DNA of 48,652 nt from Candidatus Stahliibacteriota bacterium (lineage in GTDB: Bacteria > Hydrothermota > Tepidihabitantia > SM23-42). Positions 1 through 7,599 of this stretch are shown one piece after another. Position numbers and translations under genes: made by a program. How positions within the stretch are numbered: position 1 is the first letter of the stretch; each line of letters opens with the position of its first letter. The DNA lies in the NCBI GenBank assembly GCA_030602565.1, contig JAUVZL010000015.1, positions 1 through 48,652 on the forward strand. Direction: 5' to 3'. The notes beneath the pieces were generated by a model that did no database searches, was not told the origin of the DNA, and saw only the letters and a list, made by a program, of their open reading frames with translations.

Positions 1-17
1 ATGGGTATACTGCAGTA

Positions 18-380
18 ATGGCGAGGGCTTTAAGAATTCAGTTTCCCGGTGCCTTCTATCATATTACCTGTCGAGGAATTGAGCGCCGGCATATTTTTCT
101 AGATGACAAAGATCGTAACCGATTTCTTTCATTACTTTCAATATCCTTAGAGACCTATCAGGTTGTACTATATGCCTACATTCTTATGAACAATCATTTT
201 CATTTGCTTATTCAGACCAGGAAAGCGAATTGTTCTGAATTTATGCGTCATTTTAATATTTGTTATACGGGTTGGTTTAATTGGCGTTACAGTCGTCGCG
301 GTAATCTCAATCAGGGCAGGTATAAAGCGTTTTTGGTCGATGCAGACAGCTATCTACTTGAAAAGGGGGACGGTGCATGA
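18..380 (+). pseudogene. REP-associated tyrosine transposase, 3'-truncated
   Basis: This is the N-terminal half of a Y1/HUH transposase of the TnpA_REP (IS200-like) group. The start MARALRIQFPGAFYHITCRG and the HUH motif in the run NNHFHLLIQ (about residues 58-66) are typical of the family. The protein stops after 120 residues, whereas relatives are usually about 170-320 aa and carry the catalytic tyrosine further on in a YIHLNPV-type segment. Homology ends at about residue 115. The last codons (KGDGA) are read from the palindromic repeat that starts at 366, so the repeat sits exactly at the breakpoint. The product is presumably inactive. Confidence 0.8.
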
Positions 381-481
381 CTTTATGACAATTTCCTCGC
401 GGATTCATGATTTTGTGCTTTAAATCAAAATCGTCCATAATAGCACCATAACATAATGTCATATTGTCAGGCACCGTCCCC
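366..481. repeat. Palindromic REP-like element, GGGGACGGTGC arms
   Basis: GGGGACGGTGC at 366-376 is repeated in inverted orientation at 471-481. The arms extend imperfectly for about 27 bp each (both continue with a TGAC..TATGACA-like stretch), with an AT-rich centre of about 60 bp that holds a second small palindrome around 410-432. The element truncates the REP transposase on its left and supplies the last codons and stop of the gene on its right. This fits a REP/BIME unit mobilised by a TnpA_REP enzyme. Confidence 0.7.
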
Positions 482-1789
482 ACTTTCCCTAGTATTCAAT
501 TTTGAAATGAGGTATTTTATATGGTCTATCAAATCTCGAGAAAAAGAGTGCTTAGAATCTTGAGAATCAATGGATCTACGAAATATAGGTAAGTCATGAA
601 AATTTAAAAAATCAAATAATCTTTCGTCTGTAAATTCAGACGAAATCCTTTCATATAGTCTCAACTCATAACTTAAATGCTGTCTTAAATAGAATAATTT
701 TTGAATGCTTATTTTTTTAGAAGAGTCGAATACCTTACGTTGAAAAATTGCAAAAAGTTTATCGAAATTGAAAATAATTGTTTCTACAACCCATATGACT
801 CCAAGCACATTAATCCATCCTCCAATATGGGTGCTTATCTGTCTTACAAATTCTTTTTTAGCCTTTAACGCCGTTTTCTTCCTTTTATAAACACCAATTT
901 TAAGTGGATGGGCTACTATTTCATGTTTTCCAAAACTGTCAGGGAAAACAATAACATATTTGTTTTTTTTATCGACGTAATTCCTAAACGATTCTTTTTG
1001 GAAATTAAAACTTTGCCAAAATAAATTGATTGTTCTTTTTTTAGTCTCTTTTTTTTGGTTTTTCAACTCCTCTATTAAAAAAACCTCAATTGATGGACAA
1101 ATAGTATTATGTTTCATAAAATATCCTTGGAAATACTTTTTTAACAGTTGTATTGCTTGATATTTTATTTCTAAAAAAAGATCAAAAAAATCTTCTTTCT
1201 TTGCTACCTGTTTTGGTTGACGTGTATAGCGACGTAGAAATGGAGTTTTTAATAGGTTAATGTCTTTAAAATCGACAATAAGTTTATCGGTATACGCTTT
1301 CAAACACAGTTCTTTGAATTTGTTTGCAAACTCAGGTGAAGGTGTTATTCTGATAGATATTATAATATTTGATTCCAAATAATGATGGAGATCCAAGAAA
1401 AGATGTTTAATGTATTTATATCTTATTAAATTATTTGAATATTTCATATCAATAAGACCTAATGTTGAATGACTTCTACGAAATATACTCACTCCAACAT
1501 TCTGAAGTACAGATTTAATTTTCTTGACATTGGTTATAAATGGATATCTTGCTATCTTAAAATCTTCAAAAAGCTGAATAATACCCTTACTACAGTTTTG
1601 CATATCTTCAATAGGTATAATTTCAAATAGCAATATATCAACAACATCAATATTCAAATTATTAGGTATAACAACAGAAAGTCCATCAGAGTGTAGACCT
1701 TCCTGAATAACTTGTAGCTCATTAATGATACCTAACTTACATTTTGGCAATTTGTCAATAAAATTGAGTAATTTATCATTAATAACCAT
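467..1789 (-). CDS. Hypothetical protein, 440 aa, last gene of the SIR2-TIR module
   Basis: I do not recognise the family. The protein is lysine- and isoleucine-rich and AT-rich in coding sequence. It has one hydrophobic stretch near residues 320-345 (GGWINVLGVIWVVETIIF), which may be a membrane or buried helix, and no motif I can name. The ATG at 1787-1789 lies 2 bp past the stop of a degraded tail fragment (1792-1907), with a weak GAGAA upstream, so it is probably read from the same transcript as the SIR2 and TIR genes. The last five residues (SGDGA) come from the palindromic repeat, so the original C-terminus was probably replaced. Its place suggests an accessory role in the defence module, by position only. 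Confidence 0.6.
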   Translation of the reverse strand: MVINDKLLNFIDKLPKCKLGIINELQVIQEGLHSDGLSVVIPNNLNIDVVDILLFEIIPIEDMQNCSKGIIQLFEDFKIARYPFITNVKKIKSVLQNVGVSIFRRSHSTLGLIDMKYSNNLIRYKYIKHLFLDLHHYLESNIIISIRITPSPEFANKFKELCLKAYTDKLIVDFKDINLLKTPFLRRYTRQPKQVAKKEDFFDLFLEIKYQAIQLLKKYFQGYFMKHNTICPSIEVFLIEELKNQKKETKKRTINLFWQSFNFQKESFRNYVDKKNKYVIVFPDSFGKHEIVAHPLKIGVYKRKKTALKAKKEFVRQISTHIGGWINVLGVIWVVETIIFNFDKLFAIFQRKVFDSSKKISIQKLFYLRQHLSYELRLYERISSEFTDERLFDFLNFHDLPIFRRSIDSQDSKHSFSRDLIDHIKYLISKLNTRESGDGA

Positions 1790-1791
1790 TA

Positions 1792-1907
1792 TTATTTCTC
1801 TTCAAGATCTTCATAAATTCCCTTAAACTGCTCCAAAGCGGATTCGAGGTTTTCGGCGATGTCGTAGAACGCGTCATCAAACCACTGTGCTTTTTCATAA
1901 GTGACCC
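1792..1907 (-). pseudogene. Degraded copy of the 53-aa tail ORF (copy B)
   Basis: In one minus-strand frame this reads GVTYEKAQWFDD followed by ENLESALEQFKGIYEDLEEK and a stop. The second half is nearly identical to the C-terminus of the intact ORF at 10480-10641. The upstream bases TGGGGTYACTTATGAAAAA also match, but the middle is shortened so that the ATG and the conserved C-terminus are now in different frames. It sits directly after the TIR gene, just as the intact copy sits directly after the KAP gene. It therefore marks a duplicated 3' border of the two defence modules. Confidence 0.65.
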
Positions 1908-1929
1908 CAATTCTTCATGATTGCCTATT

Positions 1930-4900
1930 TCACTGTACATTTTTAGATCCTTTATATTTCTTCCAAATATCTTTTGTTATAAAATCATAACCTTCTTTAC
2001 CGTAGATATTACAAATATCATTTGCCATTTTGGATGTATCTTCAAGGCTAAACAAATATCCAATTATAGATCGGATATGTTTAGGGTTGTAATCAGGCGT
2101 ATATGTTTTAAGCATTTTTAGGAAAATTTTGCCGACATATTTAGCCGATTCAACTTTGTTATCCTTGTCCTTTAGTTTATCCAAATATTCAATAAAAATA
2201 GGGGAGTTAAATTCAAGATGGACATATGGAACCGATAACATGAGCCAATCGATGTACAGATTGTTTATTTTATCTAAAAATATTGTTAGCTTTATAACAG
2301 CAGAAAGTATTTTTTTATCATCATCATTAAGTGATTTACCCATATATTTCTCATACAATACTCCCCAAAATTTAATAATCTTATTTCTTTGCCCGCCATG
2401 TCTTTCGGCGATATCAGCTTCAGCTTTCTTAATTAAAACATTTCTTTGCATCCAGAAGAAGTTGATTGTTGCCATTATCTGTGATGGATACCACTTCGCA
2501 AGCATAGAATCAAAAAGACTTACTCCAGATTTATCATCAATGCCTTGTAGATAGCCTACTGCAATATGTTGCACAAGCATTTTTTCTATACTTTTCTCTT
2601 TAAAAGCATCTGATATAGCTTTTTTATAATGTTCTCTCATAAGTACGTACATATTTTTATGAAACCTGCCGGCAACAAGATATCCGTACATATATGAGTA
2701 CCAAAGTTTGTAGTTTATGCCTAGAAATTTCTGGATTTTCTTTTCTACCCAGGATTTATCTAGATAGTATAAATTTCCTATAAATTGACCAAATAATGCA
2801 TACGCTTCAACGATATTTTGTTTCAACATTGTTTCATATTTTTCTCTTAGATCATCACTCCATTTGACTACCTCTTCGTCATCTTTACGCTGCAATCTGG
2901 CAATTCTTAGTGCAAGATATATCATAGCAGTTATTGTGGTACCAAACGCTGAATTCATTGCATGTGTAATGGGATCCAGGGTTTCTTTTTCACGCTCTGG
3001 CTGCAATTTATCTAAAATAACAAATAAAATCTCTTGTGCAACTGGAAGGTGTTCCTTAGAAAATACCCATTTGTCATTTTTTGTGCCTTCTTGAATTAAA
3101 TCCCCAATAACCCAGATAGACCATTTGTAATCTGCATTCCATTGGTCATCGTCCATTTTAAACATATTTTGCCAGAAACCATGTGTATCAACGTACTGCT
3201 TTATAAAATTAAGTAACTTACCCCAGTCTATATCTATTTTTTTATTCCATGCCTCTCTAATGCCTTGAAGTATTTGATAGATATAATAATAACCCATATT
3301 CAAAAATGGTTTTAAATCATCAATGAACTTTTCAGGTTTCTCTTGCGCTAATGCTTTTAGCGTTTCCGCTAAACCATTAATTGTTGGACCATCCCAAAGA
3401 TCCTTCGTTCTAAAAGTTTTCAAAAACTCAGCGAGGTTAGTATTCGACATATTTAGAATTTCTTCTTTAGAGAGTGGCGAAGATCCTGGTCCAGATTTCG
3501 TTTTTGATTCTTTAAAGCTTATCTTTTCTTCAATCTTTGTTGATTTTTTGTGCTTTTCGTAAAGAGGCGAAAAATACGTGTCTGTTTTCATAGCTGAATA
3601 CCATTTTTGCTTCCAATAATGTTTGTATCTCATCTTATTTTTCTGTGGTACATAACTCTTTGGTCCTTTTTCGATAATCTTCTTTAACATATCTTTTTCT
3701 GTTGGCGTAAAATGATTTATGTTTTTTTCAAGTAAAGTGTATATTTCAACCTCAAAATTCGGGTTATCAAATAATAATACTCCACCAGGTTTTTTCAACA
3801 TTGACCAGAATTTATCTTTGAAATCGTCCCAACATTCACTGATTATGTACAAAACCAACCTTTTGAAATAGGGATATTGATAATTTTCACTCAAGAATGT
3901 TTCTAGTGTATCCCTGGCATTTTTAGAATCTTTTTTAGCTTTAGCTAGTAGAATATCACGTAAAATAATAGTGAGTACTTGCTCTGCTGCGAGCGCAGTC
4001 CATCCAGATTCCCCAGCTATGGATTCAAACCATATATATGAATTGTCACTGAAAATCCCAATGTAGAAATTCTGCAAACGTTCTTTAGAATCAGATAGTG
4101 CCTTTGCATTGATTCCTACTTTTGATAACTCAACTATAATTCTTGTAACAAAATTTTCTTTATCCCGGCAATTGTCTAATTCAAATTTATGTAAAGGTTT
4201 TGGCTTTTGTAGCGGTATTCCATAAAGTATTTCTTCCATAGAGCGATTTTCCAACTGTTCTTTATCGAGTATACCAACTATACAATCGAATTCAAAATCT
4301 TTCGAATGATCGACAAAAATACGATATTTTTTAGCGCTAACTTCAAAATCGAGTGCATGTGGATTGTTTCGGCGTCGAAATATTCCTTTCAATTTGTTCG
4401 CAAAACTAATAACAAGCTCTATTCCGCATCTCTCAGCAATTCTAATTGAATATTTTTGATTCACAAAAGACTCTATGAGCCAATGTGAATCAATTAACAT
4501 CCGAGCTTCTTCTTTGGCCAATAAGTCTTCTCTTATGGGTATCCATTTAATGTTAGTTATGTAATCAACAATTTTCTCGGCTTTCTTGATATCATCAGTT
4601 AATGGATTCTCTGGTAGAAATTTCGGCAACAATTCTGTTGCGATTTCTTGATCCACTATGTTTATGCCAAATTTGCTTTCAAGCCAGATGGGAATTAAAT
4701 CTATGATTTTATAGGATATTTTCTTGTTGGGAATATTTTTTAGAATTTTCACAAAATACCACCAAATTTGGTAGTTATCTCTGAGCTTTATATTTGAATC
4801 AGTATAATCAGATACATTCGTGATTATAGATAATAACTCATCTATGTATTTTTCATTGCCCCGAACATTAATTTGTTGTGACACACGTTCGAGATAGGGG

Positions 4901-5586
4901 AGAACATTCCATTGAGGGACTGAAAAATAGCCTTCTTGTTCGGTTGGTGTGGGAATTGGAGCTTTCGCAGGTGCAAAGAAATCACCATTTTTCAGTTGGT
5001 TAAACCATTCTACCGAATCTACTTTCTTCAGAAAGTAGTTTTCATATGCCTTATCTTTGATTAAATTCAAAATAAAATCTACTTCATGCTTAGTCGGTTC
5101 TTTTTTCTCTAAAATTATATCAACATGTTCAATATTGTCAAAAAACTTATCCTGAAATTCTTTTAGTAATTCAGCTTCGTTCTTTATTTTTATGGGCCTG
5201 ACCAACTTGGAGTAATTATTATCATCGATAATGTCTCCTGAAAATTTTATGGATGATATATCGCGCATTAGGGGAGGTAAATCCGAAAAGTTTATATCTA
5301 AGAGTATTGGTAATATCTTTACATCTCTGTTTGTAATTTGTCTCATAAGTGTTGCGTTCAATTCTTTCTTGGCCCATCCGCTTTTGATTAAATTTGAAGA
5401 GAAAACTATTACAAAGAAACTGCTACTTTTTAATCCTTTGTTGATTTTGTCAGTAATCGAATCACCAGCAATGATTTCCCATTCATCAAACCATACATCG
5501 ATCGAATCCTGTTTTAGTTTCTCAGTTAATTGAATTACAAAATCATGATCTTTCGATGAGTGACATATGAATACCTTATTAGGCAT
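1930..5586 (-). CDS. TIR-domain protein with about 1080-aa C-terminal region, putative defence NADase or sensor
   Basis: The first ~130 residues are a TIR domain: KVFICHSSKDHDFVIQL, then VWFDEWEIIAGDSI, and SGWAKKEL, where the Glu (residue 75 from the chosen start) occupies the position of the catalytic glutamate of NAD-cleaving TIRs. The remaining ~1080 residues look alpha-helical and solenoid-like. I see no Walker A motif there, so it does not look like a STAND/Avs ATPase. A segment near residues 200-235 (GYFSVPQWNVLPYLERV) is the kind of motif found in large uncharacterised defence proteins. The ATG at 5584-5586 is chosen because GGAGGT lies 5 bp before it; a TTG 12 bp upstream overlaps that site. 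The start overlaps the SIR2 stop by 8 bp, implying coupled translation. Function in NAD depletion or signalling is inferred. Confidence 0.85.
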   Translation of the reverse strand: MPNKVFICHSSKDHDFVIQLTEKLKQDSIDVWFDEWEIIAGDSITDKINKGLKSSSFFVIVFSSNLIKSGWAKKELNATLMRQITNRDVKILPILLDINFSDLPPLMRDISSIKFSGDIIDDNNYSKLVRPIKIKNEAELLKEFQDKFFDNIEHVDIILEKKEPTKHEVDFILNLIKDKAYENYFLKKVDSVEWFNQLKNGDFFAPAKAPIPTPTEQEGYFSVPQWNVLPYLERVSQQINVRGNEKYIDELLSIITNVSDYTDSNIKLRDNYQIWWYFVKILKNIPNKKISYKIIDLIPIWLESKFGINIVDQEIATELLPKFLPENPLTDDIKKAEKIVDYITNIKWIPIREDLLAKEEARMLIDSHWLIESFVNQKYSIRIAERCGIELVISFANKLKGIFRRRNNPHALDFEVSAKKYRIFVDHSKDFEFDCIVGILDKEQLENRSMEEILYGIPLQKPKPLHKFELDNCRDKENFVTRIIVELSKVGINAKALSDSKERLQNFYIGIFSDNSYIWFESIAGESGWTALAAEQVLTIILRDILLAKAKKDSKNARDTLETFLSENYQYPYFKRLVLYIISECWDDFKDKFWSMLKKPGGVLLFDNPNFEVEIYTLLEKNINHFTPTEKDMLKKIIEKGPKSYVPQKNKMRYKHYWKQKWYSAMKTDTYFSPLYEKHKKSTKIEEKISFKESKTKSGPGSSPLSKEEILNMSNTNLAEFLKTFRTKDLWDGPTINGLAETLKALAQEKPEKFIDDLKPFLNMGYYYIYQILQGIREAWNKKIDIDWGKLLNFIKQYVDTHGFWQNMFKMDDDQWNADYKWSIWVIGDLIQEGTKNDKWVFSKEHLPVAQEILFVILDKLQPEREKETLDPITHAMNSAFGTTITAMIYLALRIARLQRKDDEEVVKWSDDLREKYETMLKQNIVEAYALFGQFIGNLYYLDKSWVEKKIQKFLGINYKLWYSYMYGYLVAGRFHKNMYVLMREHYKKAISDAFKEKSIEKMLVQHIAVGYLQGIDDKSGVSLFDSMLAKWYPSQIMATINFFWMQRNVLIKKAEADIAERHGGQRNKIIKFWGVLYEKYMGKSLNDDDKKILSAVIKLTIFLDKINNLYIDWLMLSVPYVHLEFNSPIFIEYLDKLKDKDNKVESAKYVGKIFLKMLKTYTPDYNPKHIRSIIGYLFSLEDTSKMANDICNIYGKEGYDFITKDIWKKYKGSKNVQ

Positions 5587-6463
5587 GTTTACCTCCAATT
5601 CGTTTGGTGAAAACTGTGTATAATTTAGTTATTACCTTATATAGTAATGTCTCACCATAGTTATCAATATAGTAGGGAATTACTGTGATGTTATAATTAT
5701 CCTTCAGGGTAGTGGCTCGTATTTCGAGATAATCATTTCTATTTCTGTCACTGAGTTCTAACCAATAATGGCATCTTTGTTTGCCGCTCTTGATAATTCC
5801 ATCAAGTATTTCTTTTTCACATAGTCCATAGCCAATAAACAAAACGCAGTATTTTTCGAAAATGTCTCTAATAAATGACATACAGGGAGCACCATTGACA
5901 GAATAGCTTTTTATGTAGCTTCTACGAGTAAACACCCAACTATTCGTTTTATCTATACGACCATGCAGATAATTGATTTTTCTCGGTGACTCAAGGAAAT
6001 GGGGTGCAATAGAGATCTGATTATCTTCTAAACCTATGTACTTTTGAAATTCCATATCTAAGTTTGTTGTAACAAAAAAGTTGTTTTCATTATTTAATTT
6101 ATTCAGTGTGTAAAACACTTCCTTGTTAATGCTATCTTGCCATATCTTAAAAATTTGGTTCATTTCATTTTTAAATATAACATCGTCCAATCTAAATAAA
6201 TAGTCAAACTTTTCTACTTCATCAGGGTGTTTTTTTAAGGTATCTTTAAAACTATAATCAAATCTTCCAACCTTACTAATATCCATTTCATCTCTTCTAT
6301 CCCAGAATCTATCAATCAAATCATTTGCCAATTCATTCCACAACTTAAATCCTGCAAGTTTTGAAACACCTGCACCAAAAAATATGCAAGCGCCGTTACA
6401 TAAGTTCTCTATCAACCCTTTATATTTTGCATCTTCAAAATCAGGAATGTCAGCTGGGCTCAT
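5579..6463 (-). CDS. SIR2-domain protein, putative defence NADase
   Basis: A stand-alone SIR2-like domain fills almost the whole 294 aa. Visible motifs are FFGAGVSKLAGF (GAG at 30-32), FVTTNLD (132-136, with the conserved Asn and Asp), YLHGR with the catalytic-type His at 167, and VLFIGYGL (207-214). This resembles the SIR2_2 domains of phage-defence NADases rather than protein deacetylases, since no zinc cysteines are seen. There is no SLOG domain as in Thoeris ThsA, nor a fused helicase or Argonaute. The ATG overlaps the stop of a 40-codon ORF (ATGA), and the 3' end overlaps the TIR gene, so the two NAD-directed domains are encoded as one translational unit. Confidence 0.87.
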   Translation of the reverse strand: MSPADIPDFEDAKYKGLIENLCNGACIFFGAGVSKLAGFKLWNELANDLIDRFWDRRDEMDISKVGRFDYSFKDTLKKHPDEVEKFDYLFRLDDVIFKNEMNQIFKIWQDSINKEVFYTLNKLNNENNFFVTTNLDMEFQKYIGLEDNQISIAPHFLESPRKINYLHGRIDKTNSWVFTRRSYIKSYSVNGAPCMSFIRDIFEKYCVLFIGYGLCEKEILDGIIKSGKQRCHYWLELSDRNRNDYLEIRATTLKDNYNITVIPYYIDNYGETLLYKVITKLYTVFTKRIGGKHA

Positions 6464-6582
6464 AATAGGGAATCTAAGTGATTCTGACTCATTCTTAAAG
6501 CCATGTTTTTGTATTCTACAAAATTAGAAATTACATCAGGTGCATGCCGTTCTTTCATAAAATCAACGGAATTATTTAGCAT
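6460..6582 (-). CDS. Small ORF of 40 aa translationally coupled to the SIR2 gene
   Basis: The predicted peptide begins MLNNSVDFMKERHAPDVI and ends HLDSLL. Its stop overlaps the SIR2 start as ATGA, and its own start overlaps the stop of the 23-codon leader ORF by 11 bp. The first codons (MLNN...APDVI) match the equivalent small ORF in front of the KAP gene (MPNN...APAVI, 13918-14028) apart from an insertion here. I know no function; it may only serve to couple translation. It was found by reading the strand upstream of SIR2. Confidence 0.5.
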   Translation of the reverse strand: MLNNSVDFMKERHAPDVISNFVEYKNMALRMSQNHLDSLL

Positions 6583-6643
6583 GGTTATTCCTATTGTAGT
6601 TCACCATAATAATAAAAAACATTATTGCAATCTCTGCTTCCAT
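6572..6643 (-). CDS. 23-aa leader peptide, copy 1 (SIR2-TIR module)
   Basis: The peptide starts MEAEIAIMFF and ends MVNYNRNNHAK. A strong GAGAGG Shine-Dalgarno lies 7 bp before the ATG, and a promoter lies at 6694-6721. A second copy at 14018-14089 keeps the same length, start, end and overlap with the next ORF, and many differences are substitutions that keep the frame, which suggests it is translated. A longer reading starting at 6775 is possible in the same frame but would begin upstream of the predicted transcription start, so I prefer 6643. Confidence 0.5.
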   Translation of the reverse strand: MEAEIAIMFFIIMVNYNRNNHAK

Positions 6644-6693
6644 ATTCCGCCTCTCTTCTATAATTCCCACTCTCCGCCTAATCTGCTCATCCA

Positions 6694-6721
6694 ATTCTAC
6701 CAGAACCACTAGAAAAGTCAA
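6694..6721 (-). promoter_or_regulatory. Promoter of the SIR2-TIR module
   Basis: On the minus strand, TTGACT (6716-6721), a 16-bp spacer and TAGAAT (6694-6699) lie about 50 bp before the 23-aa leader start. Spacing and boxes agree with the other promoters in this window. Confidence 0.6.
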
Positions 6722-6778
6722 GCCGTAAGCCTCGAACAAAGTAAGGGACTGGAGAGGCCTTAACCGTTCAGCCAAACC

Positions 6779-7087
6779 TTACCTTTCACCACACCGCGGC
6801 TTGCTCAGTGATCGTATCCTCCGTTCAATTTCCATTCTACCGGCCTGCTGAAGATTCGGTGTATAGGTTACTGAATATTGAATAACTCCTCGACAATTAC
6901 TTTTCCATTCGTTCTTCCGATCGTGTGTCAATACTCTGCTCTTAACATCGCTTGATTCCCCAACATCAAGTACAAACCAATCATCTCCTATTTTGCACCA
7001 GATGACGTACACTCCTGATTTTGACTCCAGGTTATGAGGTGTTGCCCACGCACCTTCAAATTGGTAACCCCATCGTTCAAATGCCAT
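6779..7087 (-). CDS. GIY-YIG-like nuclease-fold protein, 102 aa
   Basis: The order of conserved features matches a small GIY-YIG domain. SGVYVIW (24-30) stands for the GIY strand, FVLDVGES (38-46) for the YIG strand, followed by R51 in the VKSRVLTH helix and E87 in RMEIERRI, the usual catalytic arginine and metal-binding glutamate; PRCG follows near the end. The domain fills the protein, so no DNA-binding partner domain is present. A strong GGAGGAG precedes the ATG, and the gene has its own promoter and a stable hairpin in its 5' leader. It is the last single-gene unit before the SIR2-TIR module. Whether it cuts DNA is not known. Confidence 0.7.
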   Translation of the reverse strand: MAFERWGYQFEGAWATPHNLESKSGVYVIWCKIGDDWFVLDVGESSDVKSRVLTHDRKNEWKSNCRGVIQYSVTYTPNLQQAGRMEIERRIRSLSKPRCGER

Positions 7088-7107
7088 CTCTCCTCCTTTC
7101 TTCTCCT

Positions 7108-7135
7108 CCCCGTTAGAGATTTATCTCTTACGGGG
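7108..7135. promoter_or_regulatory. Strong hairpin in the 5' leader of the GIY-YIG gene
   Basis: CCCCGT at 7108-7113 pairs with ACGGGG at 7130-7135, and the inner bases AGAGAT and ATCTCT also pair, so the stem is about 12 bp with one internal mismatch. It lies between the predicted transcription start and the ribosome binding site of the gene at 6779-7087. No run of U follows in the sense direction, so an RNA-level control or protein-binding site is more likely than a terminator. Confidence 0.55.
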
Positions 7136-7168
7136 TACATCCTGACCTACTCCCTATCTACTCACACA

Positions 7169-7196
7169 ATTCTATCAAAATCATATCTTCTGTCAA
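7169..7196 (-). promoter_or_regulatory. Promoter of the GIY-YIG gene
   Basis: Minus-strand TTGACA (7191-7196), a 16-bp spacer and TAGAAT (7169-7174) point toward the gene starting at 7087. Confidence 0.65.
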
Positions 7197-7252
7197 GCCT
7201 TAAACCTCGTATCACCAAACAAAAAAGGCATAGCCCCTTAACCACGGAGGGG

Positions 7253-7272
7253 AATGGGGTCAAATCTCAACA
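7253..7272 (+). repeat. GGGGTCAAATCTC repeat, copy R1 (inverted relative to the others)
   Basis: AATGGGGTCAAATCTCAACA on the plus strand. The other four copies (7634-7654, 8022-8043, 8841-8862, 9191-9210) carry the complement. R1 and R2 bracket a REP-transposase remnant in opposite orientations. Confidence 0.75.
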
Positions 7273-7395
7273 GGCTGACCGAGAATAAGGAGTAGGGCGT
7301 TTACGCCTGTGAAAATATGTCGAAATTTAATCACATTTAACGAGCCTAAAGGCTCTACTCCAAGAAATTTCGACATTCTCGGTCACCCTGTCAAC
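7268..7395. repeat. 128-bp inverted-repeat element, probably a BIME-like unit
   Basis: The left arm at 7268-7286 (CAGG.TGACCGAGAAT core) returns inverted at 7375-7395. Inside are a second inverted pair, TGTCGAAATT and AATTTCGACA (about 7318-7376), and small self-complementary hairpins GGCGTTTACGCC and GAGCCTAAAGGCTC. The whole stretch could fold as one long branched hairpin. No coding sequence is evident in it. Confidence 0.6.
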
Positions 7396-7473
7396 ATTCA
7401 ACATTTTCCTTTATTGTCTGCTCAATATTACCATACTGAAGTTGCAATACATTATCCTGAGTAAGCCGCTCCT

Positions 7474-7593
7474 TCATTCGGTTAGGAATCGTCGCCGATC
7501 ATCGTCATCTAAGAATATCTTACTACGTTCATTACCACGGCAGGTGACGTGATAATATGCTCCTGGATATTGAATCCTCAATTGCCTCACCAT
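7474..7593 (-). pseudogene. REP transposase remnant (N-terminal 39 codons)
   Basis: The reading starts MVRQLRIQYPGAYYHVTCRG and continues ERSKIFLDDDDRRRF, which aligns clearly with the N-terminus of the transposase at 18-380. It then hits a stop. A second frame just downstream (about 7476 down to 7385) gives roughly 30 residues rich in K, E and Q that could be the original C-terminus, so this looks like an internal deletion derivative. It lies between inverted copies R1 and R2 of the local repeat, linking that repeat family to a TnpA_REP enzyme. Confidence 0.7.
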
Positions 7594-7599
7594 GGTCCA

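Noticed and set aside
1930-6463. Calling the SIR2-TIR pair a Thoeris system
   Set aside because: The SIR2 protein has no SLOG domain and the TIR protein is six times the size of ThsB; only the two domain names agree.
6572-6775. A 67-aa protein beginning at 6775
   Set aside because: It would start upstream of the predicted transcription start; only the last 23 codons are conserved in the second copy.
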